Assembly (NCBI RefSeq): GCF_023502395.1
Contig: NZ_JAMFMB010000013.1
Location: forward strand, 55,873-119,872
Direction of reading: 5' to 3'
From: Ruegeria spongiae
GTDB lineage: Bacteria; Pseudomonadota; Alphaproteobacteria; Rhodobacterales; Rhodobacteraceae
DNA: 64,000 nt
Made by a program: the position numbers and the translations under genes
Shown: positions 35,328 through 43,688 of the stretch, piece by piece
Numbering within the stretch: the stretch's first letter is position 1
How the letters are laid out: every line of letters begins with the position of its first letter
The notes under the pieces: model-generated
What the model was told of the DNA's origin: nothing
Database searches by the model: none
What the model saw: only the letters and a program-made list of their open reading frames with translations

Positions 35328-36272
35328 TCAAAGGCACTCGGCCAGTGTTTTGGCCATGTTTCGGATGACTTGCGGGTACAGAGCCGATCCAGGTTCCAGT
35401 TCAGACCCAAGTGGATCGATCATGCCGGTATTGGCTTCGGTTCCGTCCAGAATAGTGTCGACTATTCCCTGGTTGAATTGCGGTTCAGCCAAAACACAGT
35501 CAATGCCCTCACTCTTAATACGAGCCCGAATTTCTGCAATGCGTGCAGGGCTGGGGTCGGACGCGTCTCCGATTGAAATCGCGCCCGAAGCGGGGAAGTC
35601 AAATGCGTCCTCGAAATATTGATATGCGTCGTGGAACACAATGAAGTTACCGCCGCGAACCGGTTCAAGTGTGACGGCCACATCCGCTGAAAGCGCATCG
35701 ATCTCTTCACGTGCTGCCGCCGCGTTCGCAAGGTAAACACCAGCATTGTCCGGATCAGCAGAAGACAGCTGGGCTGCGATAAGAGTCAGCCAGGTGTTTG
35801 CATTTTCAGGTGACAGCCATGCGTGTGGGTCGTGACCGCCATGACCATGATCATCGTGCACGTCATGGTTATTGTCTCCATGATCGTCCTCATTGCTGTG
35901 GCTATGCGCTTCGAACACAACACTCTCGCGGAAATTCAGAAGGACGGTGCCGTCAGACTCCATTAGGGCTGTGACTGTCGCGCCATCAGCGAGGGTTCCA
36001 ACCGCACCTTCCATCCAGGGTGTCAGGTCTTCGCCAAGCCAGAATACAAGGTCTGCTTCCTGCAGCGCTGCCGCTTCGGACGGGCGCAGATTGTACTCAT
36101 GGGGGGACGCGCCCGGAGGCACAATCAAATCAGGTGTCCCAACGCCATCCATGACACGCGCCACCAACGAATGCACTGGCGCGATATCTACCGCGACATT
36201 CGGAACATCTGCCATTGCCGTTCCACCCACTAACGCAGCGGTGATCGAAACTGGAAGGAGCTTTCTGGACAT
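35328..36272 (-). CDS. znuA: Zinc ABC transporter substrate-binding protein ZnuA
   Basis: This 314 aa periplasmic zinc receptor has a signal peptide (MSRKLLPVSITAALVGGTAMA). Zn ligands are in APVHSLVARVM and GASPHEYNLRPS, and there is a long His/Asp-rich loop (residues about 120-150, for example DDHGHGGHDPHAWLSPEN) typical of ZnuA. IVFHDAYQYFEDAF supplies another His ligand. The ATG at 36272 gives a clean signal peptide; a longer frame upstream enters zur and is rejected. It is divergent from zur-znuC-znuB, sharing a short promoter region. Confidence 0.95.
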   Translation of the reverse strand: MSRKLLPVSITAALVGGTAMADVPNVAVDIAPVHSLVARVMDGVGTPDLIVPPGASPHEYNLRPSEAAALQEADLVFWLGEDLTPWMEGAVGTLADGATVTALMESDGTVLLNFRESVVFEAHSHSNEDDHGDNNHDVHDDHGHGGHDPHAWLSPENANTWLTLIAAQLSSADPDNAGVYLANAAAAREEIDALSADVAVTLEPVRGGNFIVFHDAYQYFEDAFDFPASGAISIGDASDPSPARIAEIRARIKSEGIDCVLAEPQFNQGIVDTILDGTEANTGMIDPLGSELEPGSALYPQVIRNMAKTLAECL

Positions 36273-36328
36273 CGGTCTCTCTATGTGATTGTATAACGTT
36301 ACGGGCGGCATACATGATATGGAATAAC
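36273..36328. promoter_or_regulatory. Divergent znuA/zur control region with Zur-box-like sequence
   Basis: The 56 bases between the znuA start and the chosen zur start contain TGTATAACGTTACG, with the palindrome TAACGTTA at 36294-36301. Zur boxes often carry TATAAC-like half sites. A zinc-repressed divergent promoter here is expected from the gene order, but the symmetry is short, so the site is provisional. Confidence 0.45.
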
Positions 36329-36841
36329 ATGACAAGTGACACGCGACCCATACCCGCCGATGACACGGCGCTGATCGGGTTCCAGAAACATGACCACGAG
36401 ACCTGTGTTGAGACAGCTTTGGCAACAACCGAGGAGCGATGCAGGGAAGAAGGGCTGCGTCTGACGCCGGTTCGGCGCAAGGTTTTGGAGATGCTCCTTC
36501 AGGAACACCGAGCGCTTGGGGCCTATGCAATACTTGACCGCTTGCGTGAAGAAGGGTTCGGATCCCAGCCACCGGTGGCGTACCGAGCGCTTGATTTTCT
36601 GGTCGAGAATGGGTTCGTGCATAAGATCGAGCGTCTGAATGCGTTCGTTGCCTGCTCGCATCCCGGTGCCACGCATTCGCCTGCCTTCATGATCTGCCGG
36701 AAATGTGACGCGGTGGCCGAGGCGCAATCTGCCCCGGCCAAGGGGGCGTTTGGCGCCGCTGCCCGCGCGGTGGGATTTGAGATTGAGCGCACGGTTGTAG
36801 AAGCCGAAGGCGTCTGCCCCGATTGCACCAAGAAGGCTTAA
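36329..36841 (+). CDS. zur: Fur-family zinc uptake regulator Zur
   Basis: This 170 aa metalloregulator has an N-terminal winged helix (GLRLTPVRRKVLEMLL, then PPVAYRALDFLVENG as recognition region). The dimerisation domain holds two CxxC pairs (CRKC and CPDC) for structural zinc and VACSHPGATHSPAF for sensing. The context with znuABC makes Zur the specific call over Fur. I chose the ATG at 36329 over one at 36314 because GGAA lies a few bases before it; the ribosome site is weak for both. The znuC start lies two bases after its stop. Confidence 0.92.
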   Translation: MTSDTRPIPADDTALIGFQKHDHETCVETALATTEERCREEGLRLTPVRRKVLEMLLQEHRALGAYAILDRLREEGFGSQPPVAYRALDFLVENGFVHKIERLNAFVACSHPGATHSPAFMICRKCDAVAEAQSAPAKGAFGAAARAVGFEIERTVVEAEGVCPDCTKKA

Positions 36842-36843
36842 AG

Positions 36844-37584
36844 ATGTCCCTTGTTTCTGTCGAAGGTCTCAGCGTCCGCTATGGCGCCAATACCGTTCTG
36901 CATCGTGTAGACATGACCATTGAACCCGGTGAGATCGTAACGATCGTCGGACCTAACGGTTCCGGCAAAACCAGTTTGCTTCGCGCGATCATTGGCGCGA
37001 CCAGGCCCGTGGCTGGGCGCGTTGTAAAAAAACCGGGTCTAAAGATCGGCTATGTCCCGCAAAAGCTGCATATCGATCCTACATTGCCGATTTCTGTCGA
37101 GCGTTTCATGCGTCTGACAAACCGTGTCTCGCAGCAACATTGCGTGGATGCGCTCGACTCCGCCGGGGTACCTGATCTGCTCAAGCGCCAGATGTCGCAA
37201 CTCTCCGGTGGGCAGTTCCAGAGGGTTCTGTTGGCCCGAGCCCTGATTGACCGGCCGGACGTTTTGCTGCTGGACGAGGCGACGCAGGGCCTGGACCAGA
37301 GAGGATCAGCGGCCTTCTACCAGCAGATCGAGGCGGTGCGCCGCGAAACAGGGTGCGCCATATTGATGATCAGCCACGAATTGCACGTTGTCATGAGCGC
37401 GTCAGACAGGGTCATTTGCCTCAACGGACACGTCTGTTGCGAAGGCTCTCCTGCGGTCGTCGCCTCGGCACCGGAATATCGGGCCCTGTTTGGAACCGGC
37501 ACGGGCGGCGCGCTGGCCCTATATCGGCATCATCATGACCACCACCATGACCATAGTGAAGACCCCAAGGAAGCGGCGCAATAA
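36844..37584 (+). CDS. znuC: Zinc ABC transporter ATP-binding protein ZnuC
   Basis: This 246 aa cytoplasmic ATPase has Walker A (GPNGSGKTS), signature LSGGQFQR, Walker B (VLLLDEATQGLD) and the His-rich C-terminus (YRHHHDHHHDHSED) frequent in ZnuC. The ATG at 36844 directly follows zur. Its stop overlaps the znuB ATG by one base (TAATG), so ATPase and permease are translationally coupled. Confidence 0.94.
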   Translation: MSLVSVEGLSVRYGANTVLHRVDMTIEPGEIVTIVGPNGSGKTSLLRAIIGATRPVAGRVVKKPGLKIGYVPQKLHIDPTLPISVERFMRLTNRVSQQHCVDALDSAGVPDLLKRQMSQLSGGQFQRVLLARALIDRPDVLLLDEATQGLDQRGSAAFYQQIEAVRRETGCAILMISHELHVVMSASDRVICLNGHVCCEGSPAVVASAPEYRALFGTGTGGALALYRHHHDHHHDHSEDPKEAAQ

Positions 37585-38396
37585 TGCTTGATGATTTTAT
37601 GACGCGGGCAACGCTCGCAGGTGTTGGCGTGGCATTCGCCGCAGCTCCGCTGGGATGTTTCGTCGTGTGGCGCCGCATGGCGTATTTTGGCGATGCAACT
37701 GCCCACGCGGCGATCCTCGGCGTCGCACTCTCACTGACCTTTCAGATGTCAATCTTTGCCGGTGCTTTGGCCGTTGCACTGGTCATGGCCCTGACTGTTA
37801 CGCTATTGGCCGGTCGCGGGTATGCGATGGATACATTGCTGGGGGTTTTGGCGCATTCGGCTCTGGCATTTGGTCTTGTCGCCGTCTCGTTCCTATCCGG
37901 TGTTCGGATAGATCTGATGGCTTATCTCTTTGGCGACATTCTGGCCGTGTCGCGCGCTGATCTGGCGGTGATCTGGGGTGGTGCAGCACTTGTCGTCGCT
38001 CTGATCGCCTGGCGCTGGTCTCAACTGCTGACGGCAACCCTGAACGAAGAACTGGCCTATGCCAGCGGCTTTGATCCCAAGCGCGAGCAGTTGATCCTGA
38101 CCCTAGCCCTCGCGGTGACTGTGGCAGTGGCGATCAAGGTCGTGGGCGTTCTGCTGATCGCTGCGATGCTGATCATTCCGGCCGCTGCCGCGCGCAGTTT
38201 GGCGCGATCACCGGAATCGATGGCCTTGATAGCAGCGGTGATCGGCGCATTTTCCGCTGTCGCCGGATTGAGATCAGCATATGTTTTTGACACCCCGGCA
38301 GGTCCATCCATCGTCTGCGTTGCTGCCATTTTGTTTGCCTGCCTCAGCTTCATCGGATGGCGATCTCGACATGGGGCCAGGTTCATCCTGTTCTAG
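37584..38396 (+). CDS. znuB: Zinc ABC transporter permease ZnuB
   Basis: This 270 aa membrane subunit of the ABC-3 family has about eight hydrophobic segments. The N-terminus carries WRRMAYFGDATAHAAILGV, a conserved feature of ZnuB/TroC-type permeases, and LLIAAMLIIPAAAAR marks the ATPase-docking region. It completes znuABC. A copy of a dispersed 53-bp repeat starts seven bases after its stop. Confidence 0.94.
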   Translation: MLDDFMTRATLAGVGVAFAAAPLGCFVVWRRMAYFGDATAHAAILGVALSLTFQMSIFAGALAVALVMALTVTLLAGRGYAMDTLLGVLAHSALAFGLVAVSFLSGVRIDLMAYLFGDILAVSRADLAVIWGGAALVVALIAWRWSQLLTATLNEELAYASGFDPKREQLILTLALAVTVAVAIKVVGVLLIAAMLIIPAAAARSLARSPESMALIAAVIGAFSAVAGLRSAYVFDTPAGPSIVCVAAILFACLSFIGWRSRHGARFILF

Positions 38397-38402
38397 GTTT
38401 TT

Positions 38403-38455
38403 GATCCCAAGGTTTAATGGTGCGATCCATTCGATGGAATGGAAGGATGCGTTAT
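38403..38455 (+). repeat. 53-bp dispersed repeat, copy 2
   Basis: This element matches 16049-16101 at 45 of 53 positions with no gaps. In frame on the plus strand it reads IPRFNGAIHSMEWKDAL, against IPRYDDAVHSMEWKNAL in copy 1. It sits in the 210-base gap between znuB and the convergent sigma-factor gene, where I see no gene or clear terminator. Confidence 0.7.
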
Positions 38456-38606
38456 CCGTTCAATCTGCGGTCACTCGCACCTTGATTTTGCAAGTGCGGC
38501 GAATGTCCGGTCCGACGAAACCGAGCTGCGGCGATTGACGGTTTGGCAAATAGCCATAACGGGCCGTCTCACCAGTTTCCTGCTTGCCGACCTGGTCTAA
38601 ATTTCG

Positions 38607-39308
38607 TCAGAGCCCACCGTTTGCCTGCAGCCGATCTATGACGCAACTGGCCATGTTGGCGCATCGTTTGCCACCAAATGGGAAGATCGCATCGAATCCG
38701 CCGCGGATCTGTTGCTCGATGGTTGACCGCAACCGGCGGCGGGCGCGAAACAGGCGCGTCTTTACGGTGATCGGGTTGATCTGAAGTTCCGTCGCGATGG
38801 CAAGGACACTCATTCCCTCCGCCTCGCGCAGCAGGAACGGCAGCCGCATCTCGGGCGGCAGATCGGAAACGGCTGTCTCAAGCAATTCGCGTAGCTGCGC
38901 CCGACCGAGCGTCGCTTCGGGAAGCTCGGAAATCTGGCCCGGGAATACGAGGACATTGGGCACACGGATTTCGTCAACTGTGTTGTATTCTTCGTCAGAG
39001 CGCCCCCGCCTTCGTTGCATGCGTGACGTGTTGATGACGATCCGCGTGATCCAGGTGGAAAATCTTGCGCGCTCACGAAAGCTCTCAAGTTTGCTGAACG
39101 CGGAAAGATAGGCCTCCTGCAGCGCCTCTTCGGCCTCGGCATCGCTGTCGACGATGCCCCGGGCAACCCGGAACAGACGGGGATTCAGGCGGCGGATAAG
39201 TTCCCGAACGGCCTGTTCGCTGCCGCCACGAGCGGCGGTCACAAGGTCAGCTTCAGACTTGGCGGCTTCCGTTTGAACCTGATGTCTGAGATTCGTCCGT
39301 TCTTTCAC
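38607..39308 (-). CDS. ECF-type RNA polymerase sigma factor
   Basis: This 233 aa sigma factor has region 2 (LFRVARGIVDSDAEAEEALQ, then FSTWITRIVIN) and region 4 (LPPEMRLPFLLREAEGMSVLAIATEL, then VKTRLFRARRRL). A C-terminal tail with FPFGGKRCANM recalls a tail found in some ECF groups. The GTG at 39308 is chosen because it overlaps the preceding stop as GTGA and has GGGAGGG just upstream; a TTG at 39323 is the alternative. It is third in an operon with a cupredoxin and an unknown exported protein. No anti-sigma gene is adjacent. Confidence 0.9.
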   Translation of the reverse strand: MKERTNLRHQVQTEAAKSEADLVTAARGGSEQAVRELIRRLNPRLFRVARGIVDSDAEAEEALQEAYLSAFSKLESFRERARFSTWITRIVINTSRMQRRRGRSDEEYNTVDEIRVPNVLVFPGQISELPEATLGRAQLRELLETAVSDLPPEMRLPFLLREAEGMSVLAIATELQINPITVKTRLFRARRRLRSTIEQQIRGGFDAIFPFGGKRCANMASCVIDRLQANGGL

Positions 39309-39835
39309 GACCGTCCCTCCCAACTAACGGTACCTGCAGCGATGATCCTCTCTGCCGGCGGCAAAATTGCCAGGACCTGGTCGGACACATCGCTTGTATC
39401 CTTGGAACGTCCTTCCCAGCCCGCACCGGCGGGGGTTCCCACCACAATGCGACCGACCATCGCCGCCATTTCGTGTGGCAGACAATAGTAATCATACACG
39501 CCCGGCGCGGTCAGGGTGACTTCAAAACGCTCATCCGGCAGCAGAAAATCGCTGTCCCAAGGCCTTGCTGCCAAGGGAATGCGCCGTTTGCGACCATATA
39601 TCGCCGGGTGATAGGCGGTTGCCGTGTGGCTGTTTCCGGGATCACGATTGGTGAAACGGATGGTTGTGCCCGGCACCACCGCGAGGCCAAGGGGATCAAA
39701 CCAGATCCGCTCTCCACGCGGCGTGCCGCGCATCTCGATTTCTGTGATCGCTTGAGCACGTGCAGATAGCGACCCCGCGAGGGTGGCGATCACGCCACCC
39801 CCGAGCCTCATGGCATCCCGTCGCGTGCAGTTCAT
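39305..39835 (-). CDS. Tat-exported cupredoxin (plastocyanin/amicyanin-like) protein
   Basis: This 176 aa periplasmic copper protein starts with a Tat-like signal (TRRDAMRLGGG, hydrophobic core, ARAQA). Type 1 copper ligands are visible as His70 (NSHTATAYHP), Cys118 and His121 (YYCLPHEM) and Met126 (or Met123). About 45 residues follow the cupredoxin core without a known motif. It overlaps both neighbours (ATGA with the gene before, GTGA with the sigma gene). Small copper redox carrier or copper sensor are both possible; the coupling to an ECF sigma suggests a role in signalling or in the response it controls. Confidence 0.88.
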   Translation of the reverse strand: MNCTRRDAMRLGGGVIATLAGSLSARAQAITEIEMRGTPRGERIWFDPLGLAVVPGTTIRFTNRDPGNSHTATAYHPAIYGRKRRIPLAARPWDSDFLLPDERFEVTLTAPGVYDYYCLPHEMAAMVGRIVVGTPAGAGWEGRSKDTSDVSDQVLAILPPAERIIAAGTVSWEGRS

Positions 39836-40251
39836 TTGGCAAGCCGTTCCTTTGCTTTCTCATCATGAAACAAAACTACATGAGCATGCGGCTTTTCCAC
39901 GCCGGGGTGACCGGCATTGAAGTAAATGTCGGTCGAGCTGACGGTGTGCGACCCGATGTCGAGCCCGTCATACGAGACGCCGTTCTGCAATTCTTCAAGC
40001 GGGGTCATATAAATGGTGGCTGAAAGCAGACCGTCGTGGTCGTAAGCAAGAAACGGACCGGCCGGCAGTGTGGCGGGGTCTACAAAGAGAGTTCCCAGAC
40101 CGGGAATGAACTCGGGCAGGGGCAGAACATCGCTCACTTTCACATAAGGATCACCTGCGGGCGCGTTCATCAGTGCCTCTTCATCATGAGCACTGGCAAT
40201 TGTCGTCGTGGCGGCGATAACGCCTGCAACAAGCAAGGAGTTTCTCAGCAT
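39832..40251 (-). CDS. Small exported protein of unknown function, first gene of the ECF-cupredoxin operon
   Basis: This 139 aa protein has a signal peptide (MLRNSLLVAGVIAATTTIASA) directly followed by HDEE. The mature part has a conserved-looking core (GPFLAYDHDGLLSATIYMTP) and a His-rich end (PHAHVVLFHDEKAKERL). It vaguely recalls the TTHB210/DUF5602-type fold linked to ECF systems in Thermus, which I cannot confirm. His residues near the C-terminus could bind metal. GGAAAGGAC precedes the ATG. It overlaps the cupredoxin gene by ATGA. Confidence 0.8.
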   Translation of the reverse strand: MLRNSLLVAGVIAATTTIASAHDEEALMNAPAGDPYVKVSDVLPLPEFIPGLGTLFVDPATLPAGPFLAYDHDGLLSATIYMTPLEELQNGVSYDGLDIGSHTVSSTDIYFNAGHPGVEKPHAHVVLFHDEKAKERLAK

Positions 40252-40276
40252 GACTATGTCCTTTCCAAGGTTTGCG

Positions 40277-40302
40277 ACAGGTGCGTCCTGATGCACACCT
40301 GT
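40277..40302 (-). repeat. Inverted repeat in the 5' leader of the ECF-cupredoxin operon
   Basis: ACAGGTG at 40277-40283 and CACCTGT at 40296-40302 are perfect 7-bp arms separated by 12 bases, 26 to 51 bases before the first start codon of the minus-strand operon. It could be an operator or a leader hairpin. Confidence 0.5.
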
Positions 40303-40306
40303 TCCC

Positions 40307-40334
40307 TTGGATGCGGCACAGACAGAAAGGTTCC
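40307..40334 (-). promoter_or_regulatory. Candidate ECF-dependent promoter of the cupredoxin operon
   Basis: On the minus strand, GGAAC (40334-40330) resembles an ECF -35 element. ATCCAA lies 17 bases downstream (40312-40307) as a possible -10, about 55 bases before the first start codon. ECF genes are often autoregulated, so such a site is expected here, but the -10 is not distinctive. Confidence 0.3.
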
Positions 40335-40662
40335 CGCATTTCATTGTTTTTTTACTGACCGACAGGGTGCGGAGACCCCGGGTGCCAGGCGCCAACGACA
40401 TCTTAAAATTTTGTAACACCGATCCCTTTGCGGTTGCCCCGGAATACGCTTCGCTCAAACCGTTGGAGAGCATCGCTTCATTTCTCGACAGGGATGGCCC
40501 TGACCGGCTTTACTGCAACAAGGTCTGTTGGACCTATCATTCGTACGCTCGGGATTGCAGGGTATACTTCGAGAACTCACGCGTATTTCTGCAAGAATTC
40601 ACCGCCACCACCGGTCTAGGCGTCTCACATTTGAAAGGGCCGGACTGCCAGGGAGACACATA

Positions 40663-42102
40663 ATGAAGACCGACATACCCGATGGCGCTCGCGCACCACA
40701 TTTTTGGGAGGCAATACTGTCTCTTGTCTCACTTATTGTAGGCATCAGCATTTCGATAGTTGTCTATGGGCTTGATCCGCATGTTCCCATGCTGCTGGGG
40801 GTCATTGTCGCGTCGCTGGTAGCACTGCGCTGCGGATTCAGTTGGCAGAATATACAGAACGGCATGGTGAGGGGCATTACAAATGCCCTTCCGGCGACCA
40901 TTATCCTGATCATAGTAGGTGTCCTTATCGGGATCTGGATATTGGCGGGGGTGGTGCCGACGCTGATTTTCTATGGGCTCAAGATTCTGTCCCCTTCAAT
41001 CTTTCTGCCGGCAACTGTGATCATCTGTGCGCTCGCCTCACTGGCCACAGGCAGCAGTTGGGGGACAACGGGTACCATTGGTGTGGCGCTCATGGGGGTT
41101 GGCGCTGGACTGAACTTTCCGCTTCCGCTTGTGGCTGGCGCGGTATTGTCGGGTGCCTATTTCGGGGACAAGATGTCGCCTCTTTCCGACACCACCAATA
41201 TGGCCCCCGCATTGGCGGGAACCGACCTGTTCACACATATCAAGCATATGACCTATACGACGGGCGTTGCCTTTGCACTGACACTGGTGATCGAAATCAT
41301 CATTGGCCTGCAATACAGCGGAGGCGACGGCGATCTGGCGCGTGTCGAGACGATGCTTGCCGTTTTGAAAGAGAATTTCACTATTAACCTGGCGATGATC
41401 CTGCCTCCCGTCGTCGTGCTTGTTGTGTCTTATCGGCGCATGCCCGCAATCCCCGGAATTACTTTGGGAGTGGTGGCTGCCGTCATTTTGGCGGTTGGAT
41501 TGCAGGGCGCAAATTACGAAGCTCTGGTGAATGCGGCTTTCGGTGGGTATTCCGCTGACACCGGCAACCCGGACGTTGATACGCTCCTGAGCCGGGGTGG
41601 CATGGATTCGATGATGTACACGATCAGCCTGGTGATCGTGGCGATGATGTTCGGCGGCGTGATGGAGCGAACCAATCAACTCAAGGCCATCGCTGACAAG
41701 GTTCTCACGATGGTGAAATCAGATGGATCGCTTATCGCGTCAACAGTACTGACCGGCATTGGCGCCAATATGGTTCTATGCGATCAGTATATGGCTATTG
41801 TGATGGGTGCCCGCACGTACGCGCAAGCTTATCGTGAACGTGGATTGGCCCCCGAAAACCTGTCACGGGCCGTCGAAGATTCCGCGACGGTCACCGCCAA
41901 CCTGGTCCCCTGGAATTCGGGCGGCGCGTATCAGGCCGCCACCTTGGGCGTCGCGACGCTGGCTTATCTGCCATTTGCGTTCTTTTGTTGGCTGTCGCCG
42001 CTGGTGACAATGCTCTTTGGATTTATGGGTTGGACAATCTGGCGATCGGACCAGGAACAGCATCAGGAGTCGGCAGGTCAAGAAGCAGCGAAAGCTAACT
42101 GA
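40663..42102 (+). CDS. nhaC: Na+/H+ antiporter, NhaC family
   Basis: This 479 aa inner-membrane protein has about 11 hydrophobic segments. It carries the NhaC-type motifs SLATGSSWGTTGTIGVAL, GAYFGDKMSPLSDTTN and VPWNSGGAYQAATLGV. The family exchanges Na+ for H+ or, in variants, malate or lactate. The ATG at 40663 has GGGAGAC upstream; a frame reaching back to 40528 is not hydrophobic and lacks a ribosome site. It precedes the cyanophycin genes, but about 220 bases of gene-free sequence separate it from the deleted isoaspartyl dipeptidase. Confidence 0.9.
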   Translation: MKTDIPDGARAPHFWEAILSLVSLIVGISISIVVYGLDPHVPMLLGVIVASLVALRCGFSWQNIQNGMVRGITNALPATIILIIVGVLIGIWILAGVVPTLIFYGLKILSPSIFLPATVIICALASLATGSSWGTTGTIGVALMGVGAGLNFPLPLVAGAVLSGAYFGDKMSPLSDTTNMAPALAGTDLFTHIKHMTYTTGVAFALTLVIEIIIGLQYSGGDGDLARVETMLAVLKENFTINLAMILPPVVVLVVSYRRMPAIPGITLGVVAAVILAVGLQGANYEALVNAAFGGYSADTGNPDVDTLLSRGGMDSMMYTISLVIVAMMFGGVMERTNQLKAIADKVLTMVKSDGSLIASTVLTGIGANMVLCDQYMAIVMGARTYAQAYRERGLAPENLSRAVEDSATVTANLVPWNSGGAYQAATLGVATLAYLPFAFFCWLSPLVTMLFGFMGWTIWRSDQEQHQESAGQEAAKAN

Positions 42103-42322
42103 GCAATTCCTTGAGCGAGACCATGCGGAGCAAAAACGGCGACAAAATGCGCCGCTGTGGAGCCGAGCCCATCCTGGTGGTCGCCAAGTCGATGAAACCG
42201 GCAAGACTTGCTCGTCGGGGTAGGGGGCTTTTGCCTTTCAGAACCCGTTCAGCAAGGGCGGAGTTTGCAAACCGCGTGACAAGCTTTTACGAAAGCAATG
42301 GAATCCTCAAAGGGTTTGCCGC

Positions 42323-42736
42323 GTGCTAACACTTCTGACCAACGCAGAGGTCTATGCGCCCGACCCGCTTGGACCGGACTCAATTCTGATCGCTGGCAAG
42401 AAAATCGCCTATCTGCGGTTTCGCGAAGCCGGATGTCAGGCCGACCGTTTCACGATCAGCTCTGATGGTGGCGGGTGTCTGCCCGCCTTCGACAGAGAAG
42501 GCAGGCTGACACGGTTCGGGGTGGGTGTCCCCCTTGATGAGGCGCTTGCACCCTTGACGCACAATGTCGCCGACCTGCTGAAGCTACACCACAAAGGCCG
42601 TCTGGCCGTGGGTATGGATGCCGATTTGGTGATTTTGGATGGCGATCTGGACGTTCGGGATGTTATGGCTCGCGGCAATTGGCACCTGCGGGATCATCAG
42701 ACAGTGCGCCGGGGCATGTACGAAGCCACGGCGTAA
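42323..42736 (+). pseudogene. iadA: Internally deleted isoaspartyl dipeptidase (IadA)
   Basis: The frame is open for 137 codons from a GTG start but encodes only the two ends of a protein of about 390 residues. Residues 1-31 match the IadA N-terminus (LLTNAEVYAPDPLG, SILIAGKKIAYL). From about residue 36 the chain jumps to the C-terminal quarter (ITISSDGGG-type RFTISSDGGGCLPAFD, then GRLAVGMDADLVIL). A second, smaller in-frame gap near residues 72-76 removes roughly 16-20 residues. Metal-binding HxH and the carbamylated Lys are gone, so no activity is expected. It sits before cyanophycinase, where IadA would split the beta-Asp-Arg dipeptides. Confidence 0.8.
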
Positions 42737-42777
42737 TCCTGCGAATTGCCGGGACGAACGAAGGACAGAGAACAGCC

Positions 42778-43653
42778 ATGTGCCCAGCACCAGCACAAGA
42801 AGACACGGATCGCGGATTCATCATTCCGATCGGCGGTGGCGAAGATCGGGTCAAAGAGATGCAGATCCACCGGAGGTTTCTGGAACTCTCCGGCGGGCAA
42901 GACGCAGATATCGTCGTGATTCCAACAGCTTCTATGCTAGAGGAAACCGGCCCCGACTATCACCGCATCTTCTCTGATCTGGGGGCCGGTACGGTCGAGT
43001 TCCTGCCCATCTCGCGCCGCGCCGATTGCGACAACCCCGAATTTGCCGACATGCTGGACCGTGCCACCGGGATATTCATGACGGGTGGCAATCAGCTCCG
43101 CCTCTCGGCCATTCTTGGCGGGACCCTTGTTGCGCAAAAGATTCGCCGCCGGAACGCGGCTGGCATCCCCGTTGCCGGTACGTCTGCGGGGGCCTCGATC
43201 ATGTCCGAACACATGGTCGCCGGGGGCAGCAGCAATGCCGCCCCCGCAGAAGGAAACATCACTTTGGCGCCCGGAATGGGCCTGACCAATGCGGTGATTA
43301 TCGACCAGCATTTCACTCAGCGTAACCGGCTGGGGCGGTTGCTAACCGCTTCTTCGTTCAACCCTTTTCTGATCGGTCTGGGGATCGACGAAGACACCGC
43401 CGCCTTCATTGGCCCCGACAATGTTGTCGAGGTTGTGGGCAGCGGCACGGTCACCGTAGTCGATGCCAGTCACCTGACTCATTCGTCCATGTGGGATGCA
43501 AGCCGCGGCGAGGCGATCAGCCTGCTGGGCCTGCGCCTTGACGTTTTGGGTGAAGGATGCCGTTATGACCTGACGGCACGTCAAGCCTATCCACCCGATG
43601 AGCATGCGGCGTTCTGCACCCTGCCAGTTCCAAGCGGCGGCAACATCGGGTGA
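42778..43653 (+). CDS. cphB: Cyanophycinase
   Basis: This 291 aa serine exopeptidase releases beta-Asp-Arg dipeptides from cyanophycin. The nucleophile Ser136 is in GTSAGASIMS, with the FMTGGNQLRLS oxyanion region and IIDQHFTQRNRLGRL downstream, all typical of CphB. A C-terminal Cys-containing tail is unremarkable. No signal peptide is present, so it acts intracellularly. AAGGACAGAGA precedes the ATG at 42778. It lies between the deleted iadA and cphA, so polymer breakdown and synthesis are co-located. Confidence 0.93.
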   Translation: MCPAPAQEDTDRGFIIPIGGGEDRVKEMQIHRRFLELSGGQDADIVVIPTASMLEETGPDYHRIFSDLGAGTVEFLPISRRADCDNPEFADMLDRATGIFMTGGNQLRLSAILGGTLVAQKIRRRNAAGIPVAGTSAGASIMSEHMVAGGSSNAAPAEGNITLAPGMGLTNAVIIDQHFTQRNRLGRLLTASSFNPFLIGLGIDEDTAAFIGPDNVVEVVGSGTVTVVDASHLTHSSMWDASRGEAISLLGLRLDVLGEGCRYDLTARQAYPPDEHAAFCTLPVPSGGNIG

Positions 43654-43688
43654 TCGGGGAGTATAATAATTCTTGAACGGGGAAGCCT

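Noticed and set aside
35146..35337. 63-codon minus-strand frame after znuA (GTG start, PLTHAISPVKDEALTG)
   Set aside because: It looks mildly protein-like but overlaps both the SDR and znuA ends, lacks a ribosome site and has no known motif.
42103..42322. 72-codon frame between nhaC and the deleted iadA
   Set aside because: Arg/Ser-rich, no ribosome site, no motif; treated as gene-free.
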